This document shows positions 6,633-13,761 of a stretch of DNA of 15,585 nt, in pieces (position 1 is the stretch's first letter; every line of letters starts with the position of its first letter). The stretch comes from Spirochaetaceae bacterium (lineage in GTDB: Bacteria; Spirochaetota; Spirochaetia; SZUA-6; Fen-1364), in the NCBI GenBank assembly GCA_003154555.1, contig PMDT01000217.1:1-15585 (forward strand). The letters run 5' to 3'. Position numbers and translations under genes: made by a program. A model generated the notes under the pieces. That model was not told the DNA's origin, did not search any database, and saw only the letters and a program-made list of their open reading frames with translations.

Positions 6633-8447
6633 ATGCAAGAGCGAAAAATGCCACGGAGTACCGTGGCGGCGCAAATGCCACCGAGTACCGTGGCGGCGCA
6701 ATCGACGGGAACGGATCTCTGGGACAGGGTCCGCGCGAGTGTGATCGGCCGCAACGCATCCCTTCTGACCCCCTTCGGACGACGGCGCCTCACTTACGCC
6801 GACCACACCGCGTCGGGGCGGGCGGTCTCCTTTATCGAAGACTACATGAGGGACATTCTCGCGGAGTACGGCAATACACATACGGAGGATGACGCGACAG
6901 GGACCCTCACCTCGGAGAGGCTCCGCGATGCCGAGGCTTCCATCAAGCGCCTCGTGCACGCGGGGCCCGCGCACAAGATCATCTGCGTGGGGGCGGGAAC
7001 CACGGCCGCGGTCCACCAGCTCCAGCAGATCCTTGGCATCTATATCCCCCCGGCGGGAAAGGACATGTTCGACAAGCTCCTGAAAGCAAGTCTTCCGCCG
7101 GCGGACGACGCGGCGCTTCGCGCTCGCCTCAATGCGGCCCGGCCGGTCGTCTTTGTCGGTCCTTACGAGCACCACTCGAACGAGGTCTCCTGGCGGGAGT
7201 GTTTCGCCGAGGTCGTGGAGATCGAGCTGACGGCGGGCGGGCTCCTGGACCTCGACGACCTGCGCGCCAAGGTGGCGCGGCCTGCGTACGCGCAGCGGCG
7301 GAAGATCGGCGCTTTCTCCGCTGCATCGAATGTTTCAGGCGTGAAGACGCCTGTCCACGAGGTGGCGCACATCCTGCACGATGCCGGGGCCCTTGCGTTC
7401 TTCGATTTCGCCGCCAGCGCCCCGTACGACACCATCGACATGAGCAATGAACGGGGGCCATTCGACGCCGTCTATTTCTCGCCGCACAAGTTCCTCGGGG
7501 GTCCCGGGAGCTGCGGCGTGCTGATCATCCACGAAGGTATCTATCGCGCCGATCTCCCTCCCACCGTGGGTGCCGGCGGCACCGTGGACTTCGTGAACTT
7601 CGACGGCCAGGCGTACAGTCCCGACATCGAGGTCAGGGAAAAGCCCGGCACGCCGGGCATCCTCCAGACCCTCCGCGCAGCGCTCGCCATGGAGCTGAAA
7701 GAGGCGCTCGACCCCGCGCGGATTGCCCGCCGGGAGGAGGAGTTGTGCCGGCGCGCGCACGCGCGGCTTTCGGCGCACCCCGCCATCGACCTGATCGGCA
7801 ACGTTGCACCCGAGCATCGGCTGCCCATTTTTTCCTTCAACATCCGTGTGGGCGCGTCATGGCTGCACCCGCGCTTCGTGACGACGCTCCTCAATGACCT
7901 GTTCGGCATCCAGAGCAGGGCAGGCTGCTCCTGCGCCGCTCCGTACGGGCACCGCATCCTGCATATCGATACGCGCACCTCCCAGGAGCTCCGCCGCTCC
8001 ATCATGCATGGCAATATCGGCTTGAAACCCGGCTGGGCGCGCGTCAATTTTCACTTCCTCCACGACGACGCGGAGGTGGACTTCATCTGCCGCGCCATCC
8101 TCTTCGTTGCGGACCACGGCACGCGCTTTCTTCCCTTCTATACGTTCGATATTCACACGGGCACCTGGCGGCACCGCGGCCATTCGGGCGGCCACGGTAC
8201 ACTGTGGCATTCGGGCGGCCACGAGGTTGTCCACCCGGCCTTCGGCATCCAGGCAGCCCTGGACGCCGACGCGCGGACCGAAAGCAACGGGGCGCCAGAG
8301 ACGGATCTTGTCCGGTTGTTCGACGCGTATCTCACCGAAGCTGCCGGGATCGTCGCGGCGGGAAACGACAACTGGCGGGACGACGGATTGAAAAAGACAG
8401 AGGAAGACCTGATACCATTCGTTTACATGGGAGACGACGCGCAGTGA
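6633..8447 (+). CDS. Class V aminotransferase / cysteine-desulfurase-like PLP enzyme
   Basis: 604 residues. It is a fold-type I PLP enzyme of the SufS/Csd/selenocysteine-lyase superfamily, here with an enlarged C-terminus (family members are usually about 400 residues). Residues about 45-60 read RRLTYADHTASGR, the family's N-terminal substrate loop. GAGTTAAVHQL binds the phosphate, YEHHSNEVSW carries the PLP-stacking His, FFDFAASAP carries the PLP-pyridine Asp, and SPHKFLGG carries the Schiff-base lysine Lys286. SRAGCSCAAPYGH (Cys432, Cys434) sits where SufS has its catalytic cysteine, so sulfur or selenium transfer from cysteine is possible. The N-terminus (residues 6-23) and a His-rich segment (His514, 517, 521, 526, 530, 534) are encoded by related palindromic repeats in opposite orientation. 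It is the first gene of a plus-strand operon, with GTGA overlap to the GH20 gene. The exact substrate is unknown; the glycosidase context leaves open an amino-sugar or thio-compound role. Confidence 0.85.
   Translation: MQERKMPRSTVAAQMPPSTVAAQSTGTDLWDRVRASVIGRNASLLTPFGRRRLTYADHTASGRAVSFIEDYMRDILAEYGNTHTEDDATGTLTSERLRDAEASIKRLVHAGPAHKIICVGAGTTAAVHQLQQILGIYIPPAGKDMFDKLLKASLPPADDAALRARLNAARPVVFVGPYEHHSNEVSWRECFAEVVEIELTAGGLLDLDDLRAKVARPAYAQRRKIGAFSAASNVSGVKTPVHEVAHILHDAGALAFFDFAASAPYDTIDMSNERGPFDAVYFSPHKFLGGPGSCGVLIIHEGIYRADLPPTVGAGGTVDFVNFDGQAYSPDIEVREKPGTPGILQTLRAALAMELKEALDPARIARREEELCRRAHARLSAHPAIDLIGNVAPEHRLPIFSFNIRVGASWLHPRFVTTLLNDLFGIQSRAGCSCAAPYGHRILHIDTRTSQELRRSIMHGNIGLKPGWARVNFHFLHDDAEVDFICRAILFVADHGTRFLPFYTFDIHTGTWRHRGHSGGHGTLWHSGGHEVVHPAFGIQAALDADARTESNGAPETDLVRLFDAYLTEAAGIVAAGNDNWRDDGLKKTEEDLIPFVYMGDDAQ
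6648..6701 (+). repeat. Tandem 27-base palindromic repeat, 5' end of PLP-enzyme gene
   Basis: Two adjacent 27-base copies (6648-6674 and 6675-6701) differ at one position (CCACGG versus CCACCG). Each contains GCCACGG-AGTA-CCGTGGC, a 7-bp stem with a 4-base loop; the second copy has one stem mismatch. The period is a multiple of three, so each copy adds nine codons (M-P-[RP]-S-T-V-A-A-Q). The reverse complement of a unit aligns with 22 of 27 bases at 8181-8207 in the same gene. This resembles REP-type or protein-coding palindromic elements rather than a simple microsatellite. Confidence 0.85.
8181..8222 (-). repeat. Inverted relative of the 27-base repeat, 3' part of the PLP-enzyme gene
   Basis: One complete unit (8181-8207) and the first half of a second (8208-8222) with the same 27-base period; CATTCGGGCGGCCAC is identical in both. 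The core GCCACGG-TACA-CTGTGGC folds into a 7-bp stem with one G-T pair in place of a G-C pair. Compared with the reverse complement of the unit at 6648, 22 of 27 bases match, and the next three bases (CAT) also match. Translated here it gives GHSGGHGTLWHSGGH, a His/Gly-rich insertion-like segment outside the conserved PLP core. Confidence 0.75.
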
Positions 8448-10324
8448 GCCCGCTGTCCGACCTGGTCTACCTGCCCCGGCCGCGGGAGATCTCGACCCTC
8501 GGTGGTTCTTTCATGCCGCGCGCGGGAGCGCGCATTTCCCTTGACGGAGATGCTGCCGCCCTTCTGCCGGAGGCGCTCCGGTTGAACGAGTGCATGCGGC
8601 GCGCGCGGGGCCTGGAGTGGCAGATCGGGGCAGGGACGGCGCCGGGACCTGGCGGATGCGTGATGCGCCTCGATCCTTCGCTTGAACGGCCGCAGGGCTA
8701 CCGTCTTTCGATCCTGGATGAAGGCCTGGAGATCGACGCCGCGGACCTGCCCGGGCTTCACTACGGCGTTGCGACCCTTCTCCAGATCATCGATACGACC
8801 ACGGGATCGCTGCCCGCCGGGTGCATCGTCGACTCGCCGGACTTTCCCGTCCGCGGCGTCATGCTCGACATCTCCCGGGACAAGGTTCCCTCCATGGAGA
8901 CCCTGTACGGGTTGGTGGACATGCTTTCCGCCTGCAAAGTGAACCACCTCCAGCTCTACATGGAGCATACATTCGCCTATACCGCCCATCCCGCTGTCTG
9001 GGCGGAGGCCAGCCCCATGACCGGGGAGGAGATTCTCCGGCTCGATGCCTATTGCCGCGATCGATACATCGAGCTCGTGCCGAACCAGAACTCATTCGGG
9101 CATCTGCACGCATGGCTTTCGCACCCGCAGTATGCGCACCTGGCCGAATGCGTGGACGGCTTTGATTGGCCGTGGGGCGGCAGGAGCACGGGACCGTTTA
9201 CTCTCGACCCGTCGAATCCCGGATCGCTCGAGCTATTGCATGAGCTTTACGCCGAGCTCCTTCCCCACTTCCAGAGCCGGCTTTTCAATGTCGGCTGCGA
9301 TGAGACCTTTGACCTGGGCCAGGGAAAGAGCCGGGAGCTATGCGAAAAAAAGGGAAAGGGCCGGGTCTACCTCGACTTCCTGCTGTCAATCCACCGGCTT
9401 GTGAAGGGCCATGGACGCACAATGCTCTACTGGGGCGACATCATCATGCAACACCCCGAGCTCGCGCCGGAGCTGCCGCGCGATGCTATTGCGCTGGAAT
9501 GGGGCTATGAGGCCGATCATGCCTTCGACGCGCACGGCGCGCGCTTTCACGGCGCGGGAGTGCCGTGGTGGGTCTGCCCGGGAACCTCCTCGTGGTGCTC
9601 CATCGCGGGGCGTACGGACAATTGCCTTGCGTGCCTGCGCGCCGCGGCCGCCGCGGGGCTCGCCCATGGCGCGACGGGCTACCTGAATACCGACTGGGGT
9701 GACGACGGTCACTGGCAGGCCCTGCCCGTGAGCTTCCTCGGGATCGCCGCCGGTGCGGGGTTATCCTGGTGCGCCGCGTCCCACGCCACGACGGACTTCA
9801 CGCGGGAGCTCGATGCCCACGTGTTCCGCGACAGGGCCGGCATCATGGGCGCCCTCGCGCGGGACCTGGGAAATGCATACGCGCGGACGGGCGTGAAGCT
9901 GCAGAATGAGAGTGCGCTCTTCCGTGTCCTTGTCGGGCCGCAATCGCGTCTTCCGCCGGGGGGTATCCGCCCCGTCGCCATCGCCGAAACGCGGCAGTGG
10001 ATCGATGCGGCAGCGGCACGGCTGGACGAGGCGCGCATGGACAGGCCCGACGCGGCGCTCGTCCGCGATGAGTACGCGAGCACCGTGCGCCTGCTTCGCT
10101 ACGCGTGCGACCATGCCGCGGCGCTTTCTGACGGCACGTTCGACGGCGCGGCAGTGCCGATGCTCCGCGATCGGCTCCACCATTTCATCGGCGAGTATCA
10201 GCGCATCTGGATGGAGCGAAATCGCGTCGGCGGTCTCTCAGACAGCCTCCGGAGGCTCGAAGCGATACTTCCGCGCCGCCAGGCGGTGGATCGCACGTCC
10301 GTACGGAACGAAAGGAGAACGTGA
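8444..10324 (+). CDS. Glycoside hydrolase family 20-like beta-N-acetylhexosaminidase
   Basis: 626 residues starting at GTG 8444-8446, overlapping the PLP-enzyme stop (GTGA). Residues about 1-125 match the zincin-like non-catalytic domain that precedes GH20 catalytic barrels (GLEIDAADLPGLHYGVATLLQI). The barrel begins at FPVRGVMLDISRDKVPS, continues through NHLQLYMEHTFAY and ELVPNQNSFGHLH, and has the Asp-Glu pair in VGCDETFDLG (Asp286, Glu287). In GH20 this pair performs substrate-assisted hydrolysis of terminal N-acetylglucosamine or N-acetylgalactosamine. There is no signal peptide, so it should act in the cytoplasm on imported oligosaccharides. The last 150 residues are helical. It is followed by the GH1 gene in the same operon. 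The exact sugar specificity cannot be read from the sequence, and activity on another 2-acetamido sugar or a related substrate is possible. Confidence 0.82.
   Translation: MSPLSDLVYLPRPREISTLGGSFMPRAGARISLDGDAAALLPEALRLNECMRRARGLEWQIGAGTAPGPGGCVMRLDPSLERPQGYRLSILDEGLEIDAADLPGLHYGVATLLQIIDTTTGSLPAGCIVDSPDFPVRGVMLDISRDKVPSMETLYGLVDMLSACKVNHLQLYMEHTFAYTAHPAVWAEASPMTGEEILRLDAYCRDRYIELVPNQNSFGHLHAWLSHPQYAHLAECVDGFDWPWGGRSTGPFTLDPSNPGSLELLHELYAELLPHFQSRLFNVGCDETFDLGQGKSRELCEKKGKGRVYLDFLLSIHRLVKGHGRTMLYWGDIIMQHPELAPELPRDAIALEWGYEADHAFDAHGARFHGAGVPWWVCPGTSSWCSIAGRTDNCLACLRAAAAAGLAHGATGYLNTDWGDDGHWQALPVSFLGIAAGAGLSWCAASHATTDFTRELDAHVFRDRAGIMGALARDLGNAYARTGVKLQNESALFRVLVGPQSRLPPGGIRPVAIAETRQWIDAAAARLDEARMDRPDAALVRDEYASTVRLLRYACDHAAALSDGTFDGAAVPMLRDRLHHFIGEYQRIWMERNRVGGLSDSLRRLEAILPRRQAVDRTSVRNERRT
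10311..10317 (+). promoter_or_regulatory. Shine-Dalgarno deciding the GH1 start
   Basis: AAAGGAG lies 9 bases before the ATG at 10327 but only 3 bases before the upstream GTG at 10321, which overlaps the GH20 stop. The spacing favours the ATG. The GTG would add two residues and make a 4-base overlap like the other junctions in this operon. Confidence 0.6.
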
Positions 10325-10326
10325 TC

Positions 10327-11664
10327 ATGGCAGGATCGATGCTTTCATTTCCACGCGGCTTTCTCTGGGGCACGGCCTCCGCCGGCTACCAGGTCGAGGG
10401 CGGCAACACCACGTCGGACTGGACGGACTGGGAGAATGAGCCGGGCAGGATCGAAGCGGGCCAGAAGTCCGGCCGCGCCTGTGACTGGTGGGCCGGCGAG
10501 CGGTGGAAGGAGGATTTCGACAAGGCTGCCGCGGACGGGCATCGCACGCATCGGCTGTCCGTGGAGTGGAGCAGGATCGAGCCCGAACCGGGCACGTGGG
10601 ACATGGACGCCCTGGATCACTACCGGCGCATGATCGTCGGTCTGCGCGACCGTGGCATGGAGCCCATGGTGACGCTCCATCATTTCGTGAATCCGCGCTG
10701 GGTCACGGAGCGCCAGGCGTGGGAGTCTCCCGCGATCGTGCCCCTGTTCGAGGCGTACACCCGCAAGGTCGTCTCCGCATTGAAAGATCACGTGACGATC
10801 TGGTGCACGATCAACGAGCCGAATGTGTTCATGCTCCAGGGATGGGTGGGCGGGATTTTCCCACCGGGAAAGAAGAAGCTGGGGCTCGCGATGGAAGTCG
10901 CCCGGAATATCCTGCGCGCGCATGCCGCCTGCTATCGCGCAATCCACGATATGCAACCGGACGCGCAGGTGGGGCTTCCCGTCCACTTCCGTCCCATCAC
11001 GGCCGCGCGGCCGCGCGCCCTTGACCGATGGGCCGCGCGCAAGCAGTTCGAGACGTTCAGCACGGTCTTTCCCGATGCCATCCGCACGGGACGCATCCGC
11101 GGCATATTCGGTTCCACGGCGGTGCCCGAAGCGAAAGGGACAATGGACTGGTTCGGCCTCAACTACTACACGGCCGACGTCGTCACATTCGACCTGCGAA
11201 AGCCGGGCGAGCTTTTCGGAAGCCGCGCTTTTCCTCCCGGGGCCGAGGTGGACGAGGCGGGAGTCTATGCATCCTACCCGCAGGGCCTTGCATGGTCGTT
11301 GGAGTGGGCGCGGCGCACGCTTGGCCTGCCGATCTACATCACGGAGAACGGCTTCGGTGACAACGCCGACACGATGCGCCCCCGCTACATCCTCAGCCAT
11401 CTGCGCGAGGTCTGGCGTCACATCCAGGCGGGGGGCGACGTGCGGGGATACTACCACTGGTCGCTTATCGACAACTTCGAATGGGAACGGGCGTGGACGC
11501 ACAGGTTCGGGTTGTACGCGATGGATATTGAAAGCCTTGTGCGGACGCCGAGAAAGTCGGCGCGGCTTTTTGCGGAGATCTGCAAGGCAGACGGCATTTC
11601 CGCGGAGACGGTGTCACGCTATGCCCCCGAGCTGATGGAAGGCTTTTTCGAAGACAAGGCATGA
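10327..11664 (+). CDS. Glycoside hydrolase family 1 beta-glycosidase
   Basis: 445 residues, a typical single-domain GH1 (beta/alpha)8 enzyme without a signal peptide, acting in the cytoplasm. The N-terminal FPRGFLWGTASAGYQVEGG is the GH1 signature. The acid/base Glu164 lies in TINEPN and the nucleophile Glu340 in ITENG, both intact, so a retaining beta-glycosidase is expected. HRLSVEWSRIEP and GYYHWSLIDNFEWERAW are further conserved segments; the latter holds the Trp and Glu that bind the glycone in this family. Substrates could be beta-glucosides, galactosides, mannosides or fucosides. It is translationally linked to GH20 upstream and to the 278-aa gene downstream (ATGA). The start at 10327 is chosen by Shine-Dalgarno spacing. 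Confidence 0.93.
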   Translation: MAGSMLSFPRGFLWGTASAGYQVEGGNTTSDWTDWENEPGRIEAGQKSGRACDWWAGERWKEDFDKAAADGHRTHRLSVEWSRIEPEPGTWDMDALDHYRRMIVGLRDRGMEPMVTLHHFVNPRWVTERQAWESPAIVPLFEAYTRKVVSALKDHVTIWCTINEPNVFMLQGWVGGIFPPGKKKLGLAMEVARNILRAHAACYRAIHDMQPDAQVGLPVHFRPITAARPRALDRWAARKQFETFSTVFPDAIRTGRIRGIFGSTAVPEAKGTMDWFGLNYYTADVVTFDLRKPGELFGSRAFPPGAEVDEAGVYASYPQGLAWSLEWARRTLGLPIYITENGFGDNADTMRPRYILSHLREVWRHIQAGGDVRGYYHWSLIDNFEWERAWTHRFGLYAMDIESLVRTPRKSARLFAEICKADGISAETVSRYAPELMEGFFEDKA

Positions 11665-12497
11665 AAAAGAAGCCCACGTCGAAGGATTGGCTCCCCCTTT
11701 CGCGCGGTCGCAAAGGCGCGCAGGAGGTGCCCACGGGTGATGCATTCCGCCCCGAGTGGCTCGACTTCGAGCGCGGCATCCGCGTGGGCAACCTTCGTCC
11801 TCACGAGCGCATCACGCAGATCCTGAAACACCGGCTGGAGGAAGAGTACGGCACGGGCTTCGTCACCGACCGGTGGGGGCGTGGTGTCTACTGGCAGTGG
11901 ATCTGCTGGCTGCCGCGCGCGGACCGCGAGGCCAAGCCGGTATCGAATACCATCAACTTCGGCTGCGCGAAGCTCTACATCTCCATCGACCGCTCGAAGC
12001 GCATCTTCCAGTGCGGGCTTGCTGTCGAACGGGGCTTTGCCGGCGGTACGCCCAGCTTTCCAGGCATTCTCCTGCAGCCGGATTGGGACTGGCACCGGCT
12101 CATGAAACAATGCGCCGCCGGCACGGCGCTGGACGGCGAGCTCTGCCGGCTGGTCAACCGCGAGGGATTCACAGCGGCGATCGTGGGAGCAGGCGGCAGG
12201 ACATGGACGGGCAAAGAGCTCGTCTCTGCCCGGGAGGTCAGGGATGCGGCCCGCAAGGCACCCCGCGATGCGTGGAGCGGCTTCGACCTGTATTATCCGA
12301 TGCCGGAATCCGAGGTGCGCGCCACCAGCGGCTACGACCTCGTGCAGGGCATACTCGGCGCATTCTCCGAGGTCCTGCATGTCATGAACGCGTGCATGCA
12401 GGTGACGCTTGCCCCGCGGCTCAGCCCTTCTGTGCCCGGATCGGGGACTCCTTCAGGAAAATCGCGAGCACCACGGCAAGAACCGTCAGGCCGGTAA
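11661..12497 (+). CDS. Unrecognised 278-aa protein, last gene of the glycosidase operon
   Basis: 278 residues, starting with ATGA overlap on the GH1 stop, so almost certainly co-translated. There is no signal peptide or clear membrane helix. The N-terminus is basic (MKKKPTSKDW). The middle is rich in Trp and aromatic residues (YWQWICWLPRAD) and includes LYISIDRSKRIFQCGLAVERG, a beta-strand-like stretch. The region about residues 205-250 reads GFDLYYPMPESEVRATSGYD and looks structured. The last 26 residues are Ser/Pro/Arg-rich, and their codons overlap the 3' end of the opposing transporter gene by 77 bases, so the true protein may be functionally complete before this tail. I do not recognise the family. 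The same-operon position suggests a role tied to the PLP enzyme and glycosidases, which is inference. Confidence 0.75.
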   Translation: MKKKPTSKDWLPLSRGRKGAQEVPTGDAFRPEWLDFERGIRVGNLRPHERITQILKHRLEEEYGTGFVTDRWGRGVYWQWICWLPRADREAKPVSNTINFGCAKLYISIDRSKRIFQCGLAVERGFAGGTPSFPGILLQPDWDWHRLMKQCAAGTALDGELCRLVNREGFTAAIVGAGGRTWTGKELVSAREVRDAARKAPRDAWSGFDLYYPMPESEVRATSGYDLVQGILGAFSEVLHVMNACMQVTLAPRLSPSVPGSGTPSGKSRAPRQEPSGR

Positions 12498-13641
12498 GCA
12501 CCAGGAGCGAGCCGCTCATCGAGCCGGAGGGCGCCTTGAAGGCGTCCATCCCGAAGATGAAAACAATGCCCGAAATCTGACCCATGACCACCAGGAGCGT
12601 ATTGGACGTTCCCTCGGGGGCCGGCAGCGTCATCTCCGCGCCGTACTGGAAGCCGATGGGCCCCGCGCTCAGGAGGAACAGCCCGAAAACGAACGCCGAG
12701 GCGAGCAGGAGCCACCACGTCGTAGCGAAGGTCAGACCCACGAGGCCCGGGAGGAGTCCCGCGAGGGCAAGGATGATGAATGGCTTGCGCCTGCGGGTGG
12801 AATCGGAGATCAGCGGGATGGCGATGGCCCCGATGATGCCGCCGATCAGCATGAGACCGCCGGCAAGACCTGCCTGCGCGGTGGTGAAGCCTCGCGGCCC
12901 GACGATCTCCTCGATCCAGGTCGTCACACCGTTGAACATGCCCAGGCCGATGAAAAAGATCACCAGCAGGAGGATGAAATCCCTCTGCTTCATCATGTGC
13001 CGCAGCCCGTCGAAGACCAGTGCGCGCGCCTCCTGCTCCCTGGGGCCTGAGGGGGTCGGCGGATGCTCCCGGGCGACGATGATGAAGAACACCGCCGCGG
13101 CAACGGCAACGAAACCATTGATCAGGAGCATCTCCCGCATCCCATAGGCGTTCAGGAGTATTGGTGTCACGATGAGCGCGGCGAGTATCCCCAGGTAGAT
13201 CGACAGGGTGCCCAACCCGACGGCGGTGCCCCGTTCGCCCGCGGCGAACCATCGCCCGCAGAGCTTCGTGATTGCACCGACGATCATCGGCTGGCCGACC
13301 GCGATGCCGATCTGCGAAATGAAGACGAGCGTGAAGTTGTCGGCAAATATCCCCCGCGTGACGGCGAAAAAAGCGGTGAGCGCTGCGCCGAGCGAGACCG
13401 CGCCTCGAAAGCCCCAGGAATCGATCAGGAGAGCGCACGGGAGGAAGATCAGGACGTAAACTGCCATGAAGATCAGCGAGAGAAGGCCGATCGCGATGTC
13501 GGAGGTTGCATAGAATTTCATCGCATCGCTCGTGATGGGTGCGAATGTGATCCAGAGACCCTGGTTCATCGCCATGACGAACATGAAGGCGACCAGGATC
13601 AGCCACCGATAACCGTACGTTCGAACGCCTCCGACTTCCAT
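12421..13641 (-). CDS. Major facilitator superfamily transporter
   Basis: 406 residues from ATG 13639-13641; an in-frame TTG at 13677 would add 12 residues but has no ribosome binding site, whereas the ATG has GGGGAAG and GCGGGG nearby. About 12 transmembrane helices are visible, in two groups of six separated by a charged loop (around residues 190-220, with HPPTPSGPREQE). The loop between helices 2 and 3 has DSWGFRG, the usual position of MFS motif A. YRWLILVAFMFVMAMNQGLWITFAPI at the N-terminus resembles the FLVCR/DIRC2-like branch, but the substrate cannot be predicted. The stop overlaps the convergent 278-aa gene. A promoter-like sequence at 13713-13741 could give it its own transcript. 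Confidence 0.88.
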   Translation of the reverse strand: MEVGGVRTYGYRWLILVAFMFVMAMNQGLWITFAPITSDAMKFYATSDIAIGLLSLIFMAVYVLIFLPCALLIDSWGFRGAVSLGAALTAFFAVTRGIFADNFTLVFISQIGIAVGQPMIVGAITKLCGRWFAAGERGTAVGLGTLSIYLGILAALIVTPILLNAYGMREMLLINGFVAVAAAVFFIIVAREHPPTPSGPREQEARALVFDGLRHMMKQRDFILLLVIFFIGLGMFNGVTTWIEEIVGPRGFTTAQAGLAGGLMLIGGIIGAIAIPLISDSTRRRKPFIILALAGLLPGLVGLTFATTWWLLLASAFVFGLFLLSAGPIGFQYGAEMTLPAPEGTSNTLLVVMGQISGIVFIFGMDAFKAPSGSMSGSLLVLTGLTVLAVVLAIFLKESPIRAQKG

Positions 13642-13689
13642 GACACCCCGCTTCCCCGGCTCCTGGAGTCCGGTCAATTACTATGGGCC

Positions 13690-13701
13690 GCCGCCGGCGG
13701 C
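13690..13701. promoter_or_regulatory. Perfect 12-bp GC palindrome just after a promoter: possible operator
   Basis: GCCGCCGGCGGC is its own reverse complement. It lies about 5-16 bases downstream of the start point predicted from the promoter at 13713-13741, where a repressor-binding site would block initiation. It has no loop, and no U-run follows it, so it is not a typical terminator. GC-rich sequence makes chance occurrence possible. Confidence 0.3.
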
Positions 13702-13712
13702 AAAAGCGCCTG

Positions 13713-13741
13713 AGTATGATCTTTTCAGTCAGATTTGTCCA
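13713..13741 (-). promoter_or_regulatory. Sigma-70-like promoter for the MFS gene ending at 12421
   Basis: Minus strand: TGGACA, 17 bases, CATACT, in the AT-richer gap between the two transporter genes. The spacing is optimal and each hexamer is 4-5 of 6 bases from consensus. Transcription would start near 13706 and give a leader of about 65 bases. Confidence 0.45.
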
Positions 13742-13761
13742 GAATTTTACCGCAGGGAGGC

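Noticed and set aside
6603..7175. Upstream extension of the cyclo-ligase reading frame to 389 residues
   Set aside because: It is antisense to the strongly supported PLP-enzyme gene and includes the palindromic repeats; the normal cyclo-ligase length starts at 6602.
7560..7596. ACCGTGG-containing stretch in the PLP-enzyme gene considered as a further repeat copy
   Set aside because: Only the short words match; the stem, loop and 27-base flanks of the repeat family are absent.
12374..12402. Inverted repeat CCTGCATG ... CATGCAGG near the convergent gene ends, considered as a terminator
   Set aside because: The 8-bp stem has a 13-base loop, no U-run on either strand, and lies inside the 278-aa coding region; it may be chance.
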